A DNA stretch of 64,000 nucleotides from JAFGRU01 sp963665915 (lineage in GTDB: Bacteria > Desulfobacterota > Desulfuromonadia > Desulfuromonadales > JAAYDE01). The position numbers and the translations under genes were made by a program. The notes below the pieces were generated by a model that was not told the DNA's origin, did no database searches, and saw only the letters and a program-made list of their open reading frames with translations. This document shows, in pieces, positions 49,044-56,680 of the stretch. How positions within the stretch are numbered: the stretch's first letter is position 1; each line of letters begins with the position of its first letter. The stretch lies in contig CAXXSG010000006.1 of the NCBI GenBank assembly GCA_963665915.2, forward strand, positions 124,001-188,000, given 5' to 3'.

Positions 49044-50429
49044 ATGAGACGATATTCTTCCCTTCTTTTTTCCCTCACCCTGTTCTGCAGTGTTCTACTT
49101 TTGGCACAGACTTCAGAAGCTTCGAATTTTCCGGATTTTGCTGAGTTGTCCATGAAAATCAAACCCTCTGTGGTCAATATCAGGACATCCAAAACGGTTC
49201 AACGCCGCAGTCCGACAATTCCAAGGCAACAGGACGATCTTTTTAATGAATTTTTCGAGCGTTTTTTTCGGGGAACGCCCAATGTCCCACGGAAGGAGCG
49301 CTCTCTCGGCTCCGGATTCATCATTTCGGAGGACGGCCTGATACTCACCAATGATCATGTTGTGGATGGGGCCGATGAGATCAAGGTCCGGCTTGCTGAC
49401 GGCCGGATTTTCAAGGGTAAGGTTAAAGGTGTCGACACCAAACTGGACTTGGCCCTTCTAAAAATCGATGTCGGGGATGAGGAATTGCCTGTTGCCAAAC
49501 TCGGCGACAGCGATTCCCTGCGCATCGGCGAATGGGTTGTCGCCATCGGCAATCCTTTCGGACTCGAACAGACAGTCACCGTCGGCATCGTCTCCGCCAA
49601 GGGAAGGGTCATCGGAGCGGGGCCCTATGATGATTTCATCCAGACCGATGCCTCCATCAACCCGGGCAACTCAGGGGGACCACTGTTCAATACCGAGGGC
49701 GCGGTCATCGGCATCAACACAGCTATAGTTCAGGGCGGCCAGGGGATCGGGTTCGCCATCCCTATCAATACCGCCAAAAATATCGTTCCCCAATTGCGTG
49801 AAAAAGGAAAAGTCACCCGTGGCTGGCTGGGAGTAACGGTGCAGGACATTTCTGAAGACCTGGCCAAATCTTTTAGCCTTGAAAACACGGAAGGTGCCCT
49901 GGTATCTGAGGTTGCTAAAGATTCCCCAGCAGCCAAGGCCGGAATCAAGCGTGGGGATATCATCCTCTCTTTTGATGGCAAAAAAATAAAAACCTTGAGT
50001 GATTTGCCAAGGCTGGTAGCCGCCACCAAAGTCGGCGAAACCGCTGAAGTCGTTATTTTCCGCAATCAAAAGGAAAAAACCTATTCTGTAAAACTCGGAG
50101 AAATGGCCGATGAAAAAACGGTCGCTGCTCTCAATGGCGATCCTGAAAAAAAATTCGGCCTCGCACTCATGGACCTGTCCCCTGAGGCAATCCAACGTTA
50201 CGGCCTGAAAAACAATCAAGGTGTTCTTATTACCAGAGTCGACCCTAATGGCCCCGGGGCATCTTCCAACCTGCGAGCGGGCGATTTGATCCTGGAAATC
50301 AATAACACGGAGACCCCGGACCTCAAGACTTTCCTGGAAGCCGTCAAAAGCATTAAAAAAGACCAGATCATACGTTTCCTGGTCCAGAGAGGGGATTACC
50401 TCTCGTACACTACGGTTAAGGCCAAATAA
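49044..50429 (+). CDS. degP: Periplasmic serine protease/chaperone DegP (HtrA)
   Basis: A 461-residue protease. Signal peptide MRRYSSLLFSLTLFCSVLLL ends near SEASN. Catalytic triad: His in ILTNDHVVDGA, Asp in KLDLALLKID and Ser in NPGNSGGPLF. Two PDZ domains follow (about 255-350 with GWLGVTVQDI; about 365-455 with VLITRVDPNGPG). It degrades or refolds misfolded periplasmic proteins. The ATG at 49044 is chosen because GGAGG is 5 bases upstream and the signal peptide starts there; the frame is open from a TTG at 48984. A strong terminator follows at 50445-50477. Confidence 0.93.
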   Translation: MRRYSSLLFSLTLFCSVLLLAQTSEASNFPDFAELSMKIKPSVVNIRTSKTVQRRSPTIPRQQDDLFNEFFERFFRGTPNVPRKERSLGSGFIISEDGLILTNDHVVDGADEIKVRLADGRIFKGKVKGVDTKLDLALLKIDVGDEELPVAKLGDSDSLRIGEWVVAIGNPFGLEQTVTVGIVSAKGRVIGAGPYDDFIQTDASINPGNSGGPLFNTEGAVIGINTAIVQGGQGIGFAIPINTAKNIVPQLREKGKVTRGWLGVTVQDISEDLAKSFSLENTEGALVSEVAKDSPAAKAGIKRGDIILSFDGKKIKTLSDLPRLVAATKVGETAEVVIFRNQKEKTYSVKLGEMADEKTVAALNGDPEKKFGLALMDLSPEAIQRYGLKNNQGVLITRVDPNGPGASSNLRAGDLILEINNTETPDLKTFLEAVKSIKKDQIIRFLVQRGDYLSYTTVKAK

Positions 50430-50444
50430 AAAGCCTCTCGTGCA

Positions 50445-50477
50445 CAGAGCCCCGCTGAATCGGGGCTCTGTTTTTTT
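50445..50477 (+). terminator. Terminator of degP
   Basis: CAGAGCCCCG/CGGGGCTCTG stem, six-base loop, then seven T residues on the plus strand, 15 bases past the degP stop codon. Confidence 0.9.
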
Positions 50478-50511
50478 CTGTTCTCCTAACCCCAACCCAT
50501 CGGAAAACAGT

Positions 50512-51534
50512 GTGAGGTCTGTTTTTTACCCTGAATTGGCAAACGGTCCTCACGGCGACCCGGCTCTCTATGTTCGCATCGCCCACCGGGGAAACGCCTT
50601 TCTATTCGACTGCGGCGACCTCCATTCCCTGACGCCAAAAGAGGCTATTAAAATTCAGGCCCTGTTCATATCCCACGCCCACATCGACCACATGGTTGGG
50701 TTCGGCGCTCTGCTCCGTTTTTTTCTCTACCGGGAAAACCCGCTCTGCATATATGGCCCCTCGGGTATTACTGACAGAATCACAGGTCAGTTGGGCGGGT
50801 ACACATGGAACCTGATCCGCGATTATCCGATCCACATAAGCGTTCATGAACTTGGCGAGGGGATCATCCGCCGCACCGACTTTTCGGGCCGAAAGGTTTT
50901 TAAACCTGAAAACGAACACGAATACCCCTGCACTGACAATGTTCTCCTCAAGCTCCCGTACGGCCATATCAGTGCTCTCCCCCTGACCCATGGGGATATC
51001 ACCTCGCTGGCTTTTTCCCTTGAAGAACCCCGGCATATCGGTATTCACAAGGATGCCCTGGAAAAGCATGGCTACCTGCCAGGCCCCTGGCTGACTCATT
51101 TCAAGGATTTAATCCGTGCAGATAGCGATCAGGGAACAAGGCTGAGGGTTCCCTGCGCTGGAGGCATAAAAAAAGACCTCGACCTTTGTCTGCTCTTCGA
51201 TCAGATCGCGCATACTGAAAGAGGAATGAAAATCTCTTATGTAACCGACGTATCCCCTACTCCGGAAAACATTAAAAAAATAATCTCTTTTGTTCGCGAT
51301 TCCCATTTTCTTGCCATTGAAGCAGTTTTTTCTCACCAGGACCTGGAAAAAGCGCGAGCAAGGAATCATCTGACAGCACACCTGGCAGGAACTATTGCCC
51401 GCCGTGCAGGTTGCGCCCGTTTTCTCACCTTTCACCATTCTCCCCGCTATGAAGACCACCCCGACCTCCTGGTTGAAGAGGCCCGACAGGCTTTTCTTGG
51501 CGCCAAGGAAGCAACTAGCCCGGATTCTTCATGA
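50512..51534 (+). CDS. Metallo-beta-lactamase-fold hydrolase, RNase Z-like
   Basis: A 340-residue protein with the metal motif SHAHIDHMVGF at about 55-65, and later metal-ligand regions LTHGDI, YVTDVSP and FHHSPRY. Early residues VRSVFYPELANGPHGDPALYV resemble tRNA 3'-processing RNase Z/ElaC relatives, but the identity is not firm; it could be another phosphodiesterase. The start is set at GTG 50512; a GTG at 50440 would lie in the degP terminator. The last residues TSPDSS and the TGA stop come from repeat copy D, so the original C-terminus may have been different. Confidence 0.7.
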   Translation: MRSVFYPELANGPHGDPALYVRIAHRGNAFLFDCGDLHSLTPKEAIKIQALFISHAHIDHMVGFGALLRFFLYRENPLCIYGPSGITDRITGQLGGYTWNLIRDYPIHISVHELGEGIIRRTDFSGRKVFKPENEHEYPCTDNVLLKLPYGHISALPLTHGDITSLAFSLEEPRHIGIHKDALEKHGYLPGPWLTHFKDLIRADSDQGTRLRVPCAGGIKKDLDLCLLFDQIAHTERGMKISYVTDVSPTPENIKKIISFVRDSHFLAIEAVFSHQDLEKARARNHLTAHLAGTIARRAGCARFLTFHHSPRYEDHPDLLVEEARQAFLGAKEATSPDSS

Positions 51535-51695
51535 AAACTTTTGCTGTAACCGTCAATTGCACGCCATCTCAGGCCGTGCTCGCTCCTTGCTCTTCGACGT
51601 GCCGCTGGTACGCCTGCATCGCGCGTCACTATGCTCACCTCGAAATGACTCACACTTACCGGTTCCGCGACAAAACATTATGAACAACCCGGGGT
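51514..51695 (+). repeat. MITE-like intergenic repeat, copy D
   Basis: About 178 bp starting TAGCCCGGATTCTTCATGAA and ending ACATTATGAACAACCCGGGG, imperfect inverted repeats. It begins inside the upstream gene and supplies its stop codon (TGA at 51532-51534). Inner blocks match copies A-C. Confidence 0.88.
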
Positions 51696-51850
51696 AATCC
51701 CTCTGATTCATAAATTCATTTTCTCCCTTTTGTTATTACCCTTTGTCATCCGGAATGCGCGCAGTAATTTGTGATAAAATTTATAGTAAGAAACTTTTCA
51801 TTTTGAATCTGCTTGTCGAGTTTTGAATTATTTTTAAAAAGGTTAATTCA

Positions 51851-52804
51851 ATGATATTGGTCACCGGCGCCAAGGGACAAATTGGAAGCGATCTGGTCCC
51901 GGCTCTCATCGATTATTATGGGAAAGAAAAGGTCATACCTACAGGCATCAGAAAACCGTCTATTGTCCCGCCAGGCTACGGAAAATTCCAAATTCTCGAC
52001 GTGACGGACATGGAGGCCGTTTCAACTTTATTTGACAACTATCCAATACGGAAAGTTTTTCATCTGGCTGGTATCCTGTCAGCCCGTGGCGAGGAGAACC
52101 CTGCTGCGTGCTGGAACATCAATATCAACGGCCTGAAAAATATACTCGCCATAGCCCGACAGAAAAACTGTCAGATCTTCTGGCCTAGCTCCATTGCTGT
52201 TTTCGGCCCCCATACCCCTAAAAAGAACACTCCGCAGCAGACGATCCTCGACCCTACCACCATGTACGGTATCACCAAAGTCACAGGAGAGCTCCTCTGT
52301 CAGTACTATGGCACTCACTATGGTGTTGATGTTCGCAGCCTTCGCTTCCCAGGCATTATCAGCTATCGAACCCATCCAGGCGGCGGTACTACCGACTATG
52401 CCGTGGAAATCTTCCATGAAGCACTGAAAAAAGGAAGCTATCAATGTTTTGTCGGCCCCCGGACCTGCCTTCCGATGATGTACATGCCGGACGCTATCCA
52501 ATCGGTACTCCGTCTGATGAATGCACCGACAGAAGATATCCGAGTCAGAACCAGCTACAACATTACCGGTGTCAGCTTCAGCGCAGAAGAACTTGTTACG
52601 GAAATCCGTCTTCGAATGCCATCCTTTAAATGTTTTTATAAACCGGATTTCAGGCAGCAAATTGCCGATTCATGGCCTTCCGAGATCGACGATTCTCAGG
52701 CTCGCAAGGACTGGGGATGGAAACACCATTTCAATCTCCCGGCCATTGTCATCGATATGCTGGAAAAACTTGGGAAAAGGATGAACTCATCCCAAAGCTC
52801 GTGA
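51851..52804 (+). CDS. SDR-type L-threonine 3-dehydrogenase
   Basis: A 317-residue NAD-dependent SDR protein. MILVTGAKGQIGSDLVPALI is the Rossmann start, and TMYGITKVTGELLCQYYG holds the YxxxK catalytic pair. FPGIISYRTHPGGGTTDYAVEIFHEAL is characteristic of the non-zinc threonine dehydrogenases. With Kbl, next in line, it oxidises threonine to 2-amino-3-ketobutyrate, which Kbl cleaves to glycine and acetyl-CoA. AAGG lies about 8 bases before the ATG. The assignment rests on motif and on the adjacent kbl. Confidence 0.85.
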   Translation: MILVTGAKGQIGSDLVPALIDYYGKEKVIPTGIRKPSIVPPGYGKFQILDVTDMEAVSTLFDNYPIRKVFHLAGILSARGEENPAACWNININGLKNILAIARQKNCQIFWPSSIAVFGPHTPKKNTPQQTILDPTTMYGITKVTGELLCQYYGTHYGVDVRSLRFPGIISYRTHPGGGTTDYAVEIFHEALKKGSYQCFVGPRTCLPMMYMPDAIQSVLRLMNAPTEDIRVRTSYNITGVSFSAEELVTEIRLRMPSFKCFYKPDFRQQIADSWPSEIDDSQARKDWGWKHHFNLPAIVIDMLEKLGKRMNSSQSS

Positions 52805-52861
52805 AGAAAAAGAAACTCCCCAAACCTTATGAGGAACTGAAAACCTGGAGGAGGAAAACCA

Positions 52862-54055
52862 ATGAGGGAAGGCTCAAAAAAAACTTTTCGATCGGCTCTG
52901 AAAGAAATCAGCAACTCGGGCCTTCTGAAGGAAGAACGCATACTGACTTCACCGCAAAGCGCAGTCATTCGTTTGCAGGACGGCAGGAAGGTGGTGAACT
53001 TTTGCGCCAACAATTACCTGGGACTGGCCAACCACCCCCAATTGATCAGGACCGCCAGGGAAGGTCTCGAAAAATATGGTTTCGGACTCTCTTCGGTTCG
53101 TTTCATTTGTGGAACCCAGGATATTCACCGTCAATTAGAAAAAGGAATTGCGGCTTTTCTCGGCACCGAGGATGCCATTCTCTATTCATCCTGTTTCGAC
53201 GCCAACGGCGGACTTTTTGAAACCATTCTCGACGCGGACTGTGCCGTCATCAGCGATGCTCTGAACCACGCCAGCATTATTGACGGCATCCGTCTCTGCA
53301 GGGCCAGACGCATGGTCTACGCTCATGGCGACATGGACGAGCTGGAGGCCTGCCTTAAAAATGCAAGCGCTTGCAAAATTCGCCTGATCGCAACTGACGG
53401 CATCTTCAGTATGGACGGCGACATCGCCCAGCTCGGGACCATTTGTGACCTGGCGGACAAATACGACGCTCTCGTCATGGTCGATGACAGTCATGCGACC
53501 GGATTTTTTGGCGGGACGGGCAGAGGCTCCATTGAACACTGCGGTGTCATGTCCCGCGTGGATATCATTACCAGCACTCTCGGCAAGGCCATGGGGGGTG
53601 CCTCCGGAGGCTTTACCGCAAGCAGCAAAGAGATCGTCTCTCTCCTGCGGCAGAAATCCCGGCCCTATCTTTTTTCCAACTCCCTTGCTCCGGTCATCGT
53701 ATACACTTGCCTGAAGGTTCTCGAAATTCTCGACCAGACCCCTGAATTGCGGACCCGTTTACGGGAAAACAGCGACTATTTCAGAAGCCGGATCAGCGCA
53801 GCAGGATTCGACATCAGACCGGGAATTCACCCCATTGTTCCCATCATGCTGTATGATGCAGTCCTGGCAAAAAACATGGCTGAGGATCTACTTGAAAAGG
53901 GAATCTACGTCATCGCCTTCAGCTTCCCGGTGGTTCCTATGGGGCAGGCACGCATCCGTGTTCAGATTTCAGCGGCGCACACCCGGGAACAGTTGGACCG
54001 TTGCCTTGGCTCCTTCATCGAAGTTGGCCGAAAACATGGTATTATTTCGAATTGA
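52862..54055 (+). CDS. kbl: Glycine C-acetyltransferase (2-amino-3-ketobutyrate CoA ligase)
   Basis: A 397-residue PLP enzyme that splits 2-amino-3-ketobutyrate with CoA to glycine and acetyl-CoA. VNFCANNYLGLANHPQLI near the N-terminus, DDSHATGFFGGTGRG, and the PLP Lys in TSTLGKAMGGASGG are diagnostic of the alpha-oxoamine synthase family. GGAGGAGG lies 7 bases before the ATG. It follows the threonine dehydrogenase gene by 57 bases, confirming the pathway. Confidence 0.95.
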   Translation: MREGSKKTFRSALKEISNSGLLKEERILTSPQSAVIRLQDGRKVVNFCANNYLGLANHPQLIRTAREGLEKYGFGLSSVRFICGTQDIHRQLEKGIAAFLGTEDAILYSSCFDANGGLFETILDADCAVISDALNHASIIDGIRLCRARRMVYAHGDMDELEACLKNASACKIRLIATDGIFSMDGDIAQLGTICDLADKYDALVMVDDSHATGFFGGTGRGSIEHCGVMSRVDIITSTLGKAMGGASGGFTASSKEIVSLLRQKSRPYLFSNSLAPVIVYTCLKVLEILDQTPELRTRLRENSDYFRSRISAAGFDIRPGIHPIVPIMLYDAVLAKNMAEDLLEKGIYVIAFSFPVVPMGQARIRVQISAAHTREQLDRCLGSFIEVGRKHGIISN

Positions 54056-54172
54056 TTCTTGTTGAATTAACCCTAGAAATGTTAATTTGAAAATCCCTGA
54101 TTTTTTGATTTTTAATTCGGAAACAGTTTTTTTTAATCCCCTTCTGTTTCCATAATTATCACAGGTTAAACA

Positions 54173-54514
54173 ATGGATTTCGTTATACTCGGTCTGATAA
54201 TAATTTCCGGTTCCTTTATCCTGGTAATGGTCATAAAAAGTGTTTCAAACATCAAGAGGAAGAAAAACCTCCCTTTGACTGCGTCAGACGTTATTGTCGT
54301 TGCCAAAAGGATCAAAGCAAAAGATTACAGCGGCCACCACCGTGATTATACCCGAAGTTTTACTACCAATTATTTAATCACCTTTCAATTTCTTGAAAAT
54401 AATTCGAGACAGGAGTTACGGGTAAAGGAAAGGGAATACGGCCTGATAGCCGAAGGAGACGAAGGGACACTATGGCACCAGGAAGGGCTGTTTAACAAGT
54501 TTGACAGAAAATGA
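54173..54514 (+). CDS. DUF2500-family protein
   Basis: A 113-residue protein with one N-terminal membrane segment (about 4-24) and a soluble domain. VIVVAKRIKAKDYSGHH, YLITFQFLENNSRQELRVKE and YGLIAEGDEGTLWHQEGLFNKF match the DUF2500 (YhhM) family. Function unknown. It stands between kbl and bcp, and is possibly transcribed with bcp. Confidence 0.78.
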   Translation: MDFVILGLIIISGSFILVMVIKSVSNIKRKKNLPLTASDVIVVAKRIKAKDYSGHHRDYTRSFTTNYLITFQFLENNSRQELRVKEREYGLIAEGDEGTLWHQEGLFNKFDRK

Positions 54515-54572
54515 CTCCAGGTCTTTCCTTAATGGATTTTTTGATTTAAATTTTGCCAAAATGGAGGCATAA

Positions 54573-55043
54573 ATGACCATTCTTAAAGCCGGCTCCAAAG
54601 CCCCGGATTTTCAACTTATCAATAAGGATGGAAAGAAAATCAGCCTGAAAGACTTCTCAGGCCAATGGGTGGTCCTATATTTCTATCCTAGGGACAATAC
54701 CTCCGGCTGCACCAAGGAAGCCGTTGCCTTTTCGGAAATGCTTGCGGATTTCCAGGACAAAAACGCCGTTATTTTAGGTGTCAGCCCGGACTCTGAAAAA
54801 TCTCACCAGCGTTTTACGGAAAAACATGGTTTAAGCGTGGAACTTCTCAGCGACCCCGATCATGCCGTCTGCGAAGCCTTCGGCGTCTGGCAGCTGAAAA
54901 AAATGTGCGGCCGGGAAAGCATGGGCGTGGTGCGCAGTACTTTTGTTATCAATCCCCAAGGGATAATCGATAAGAGCTGGGCCAAAGTCAAGGTCGCCGG
55001 TCATGCCCAAACCGTCTTCCAGACCCTCTGTGAACTGAGCTGA
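54573..55043 (+). CDS. bcp: Thioredoxin-dependent peroxiredoxin (Bcp type)
   Basis: A 156-residue peroxidase that reduces peroxides with thiols. LYFYPRDNTSGCTKEAVAFSE holds the peroxidatic Cys at about 46. The usual second Cys five residues later (CxxxxC of E. coli Bcp) is Ala here, so the enzyme is of the one-Cys type or uses a later Cys (KKMCGRES). ILGVSPDSEKSHQRF and DPDHAVCEAFG complete the family pattern. GGAGG lies 6 bases before the ATG. It precedes the PerR-KatG region by ~540 bases. Confidence 0.9.
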   Translation: MTILKAGSKAPDFQLINKDGKKISLKDFSGQWVVLYFYPRDNTSGCTKEAVAFSEMLADFQDKNAVILGVSPDSEKSHQRFTEKHGLSVELLSDPDHAVCEAFGVWQLKKMCGRESMGVVRSTFVINPQGIIDKSWAKVKVAGHAQTVFQTLCELS

Positions 55044-55583
55044 TACCAGCAAAATTCCGAAATCAACCTCATTACCTAATGAGCCAGGAATTATTCCAAA
55101 AAATTGCGGGAGCCCATAGCCCTTGATTTTTCACGCAACCTGGTAATTTACTGAAATCACCTCTCCCGCTTCACCAATCTACTCATCATTCTGAACATCA
55201 GTCTTTTCTTTTTGACGGAGCTTGTCACTCGCCAGGGTTACTACTTCACTTTTATTTCATTATTTTTTTTAAGAAAAATTTAAATCGGTCTGCTGATTCC
55301 GTGCAACTACCATCATCGATTTTCCTATTAAATGTTTTTTCTAGTGTGTGAACTCGCCGCCTGTTATTTTCTAATTACAAGCCTCTGGTTTTGGATTTCC
55401 ACAAGCTGGCCCTGAAACAAACGTCCCCCCTGGAGAGTTCCCATCTCCTTTACGTTTCTTGTATCGGTTTTTAAAAAATCCGAACGGTCTCCGTTTCGCC
55501 TAAGCTCCGGATACAATTTGACACAGGGAGACAAAAGGGTTAATTGTTAAAGAAAGGATAACCCTGTCAAAAGGTTTTTAAGT
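55044..55583. other. 540-bp intergenic region upstream of perR
   Basis: No convincing gene. AT-rich, with a long inverted repeat TTTGACACAGGG/ACCCTGTCAAAA around 55517-55572 that spans the presumed perR promoter, a possible operator or RNA stem. The perR start follows about 12 bases after it. Confidence 0.45.
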
Positions 55584-56033
55584 ATGCACCAGAACCTTAA
55601 TCAACAATCGGATTTGCAAGAAAGACTTGAAGCGTTCGAACAAGCCTGCAAAGAGGCCGGTCTAAAAATCACCCATCAACGCGTGGAAATTTTCCGTGAA
55701 CTGGCCCTGGCATTAAACCACCCGTCCGCTGAAACCATTCACCGCAGACTTAAAAAGAGGCTCCCCACGGTTTCAATCGATACGGTATACCGGACCTTGA
55801 CCACCCTGGAGAAGCAAGGTTTGATCACCAAAGTTCAGACGGTCGAAAGTCAGGCGAGGTTCGAAGTGACAAGTAAGCATCACCATCATCTAATCTGTGA
55901 TAACTGTCATGAAATCTTAGATTTCCACTGGAAAGTGTTTGACGAGTCCCCGCTTCCGGATGAAATATCCGATTGGGGGCTGATTAAACACAAAAAGGTC
56001 ATCCTTCACGGCCTCTGCCGGAAATGCTCATAA
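55584..56033 (+). CDS. perR: Fur-family peroxide regulator (PerR-like)
   Basis: A 149-residue Fur-family repressor. LKITHQRVEIFRELALALNHPSAETIHRRLKK is the DNA-binding domain. The metal-binding part has HHHHLICDNCHEILDFHWKVF and GLCRKCS, with the two CxxC pairs that hold structural zinc. The position before katA/katG and rubrerythrin supports PerR (peroxide sensing through Fe-His oxidation) over Fur. Targets are probably the catalase genes that follow. No proof of the PerR residue set can be given by eye. Confidence 0.88.
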   Translation: MHQNLNQQSDLQERLEAFEQACKEAGLKITHQRVEIFRELALALNHPSAETIHRRLKKRLPTVSIDTVYRTLTTLEKQGLITKVQTVESQARFEVTSKHHHHLICDNCHEILDFHWKVFDESPLPDEISDWGLIKHKKVILHGLCRKCS

Positions 56034-56103
56034 AAAATTAACACCTGAAATTTTATTTGTTTCTTGATGGTTTTTTTTTCACTTTAAATTAAGAAAACTT
56101 CCT

Positions 56104-56119
56104 ATATAATAATTTATAT
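56104..56119 (+). promoter_or_regulatory. Candidate PerR/Fur operator
   Basis: ATATAA-TAAT-TTATAT, a perfect 6-bp inverted repeat in an AT-rich stretch downstream of perR and 144 bases before the catalase remnant start. It resembles a Fur-family 7-1-7 box in composition only. Confidence 0.35.
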
Positions 56120-56197
56120 GTTTTTAAGTATGGTTAATATTTTTTTGTCTCGGTTTTCTGCATTCGCCATCACCTCGGGTTTGCACCCCGGAAAAGC

Positions 56198-56206
56198 TGG
56201 TATAAT
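56198..56206 (+). promoter_or_regulatory. Extended -10 promoter of the catalase remnant
   Basis: TGGTATAAT, an extended -10 element, lies 58 bases before the former katA start codon. TTGCAC lies 14 bases upstream, a short spacer. Confidence 0.45.
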
Positions 56207-56263
56207 TTATTTTCAAGTTTTATTTCCTCCTCTACTAAAACAATCCATAAAAAGGAGAGAAAA

Positions 56264-56640
56264 ATGGCCGCCAAGAAAACCTAAAGAAATAGCTCCGGTG
56301 CACCAGTCGGCAATTGCCTGACCTCAATGTCAGTGAGCCATCCGGTCATTCCTGATGCAGAATTTCATGTTCTTGAGAAGCTTCCCAATTTCGATCGTGA
56401 ACGAATTACCGAACGCGTCGTCCATGCCGGGGGCGCCAGCGTTCACCGTTATATTGAAGTGACCCATGACGTTTCCAAATACACAAAAGCCAAATTTTTC
56501 CCAAGGTCGGCAACAACACCCCGGTCTTCTTTATTCGCGAAACGGTCAAGTTTCCAGACTTCATTCACACCCAGAAGTGCCATCCGGCCTCGAACTCCAA
56601 AGAAGCCGTTAACCAGATGGGAAGCAAAATACTATTTATA
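56264..56640 (+). pseudogene. Remnant of a monofunctional heme catalase (katA)
   Basis: From ATG 56264, after AAAGGAG, the translation is MAAKKT, stop (TAA), then RNSSGAPVGNCLTS, FHVLEKLPNFDRERITERVVHAG, IEVTHDVSKYTKAKFF, followed by a one-base frameshift near 56507 and then KVGNNTPVFFIRETVKFPDF and IHTQKCHPASN. A monofunctional catalase has FDRERIPERVVHAKGAG and, about 60 residues further, NNTPIFFIRDAIKFPDFIHTQ, so an internal segment of about 60 codons has been lost at a VG sequence. The 3' two-thirds are absent and the katG start follows. At least four lesions mean it is dead. The upstream promoter and ribosome binding site still look normal and may now drive katG. Confidence 0.85.
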
Positions 56641-56680
56641 TTAGTATTCAGCAATTTACACGACGAACGGAGGAGACTTT

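Noticed and set aside
49671..50495. 274-codon minus-strand frame antisense to degP
   Set aside because: DegP triad and PDZ motifs on the plus strand are clear; the minus frame has none.
55380..55470. Short minus-strand frames in the perR upstream region
   Set aside because: One 28-codon frame has its ribosome binding site touching the ATG; another lacks any start codon; no homology.
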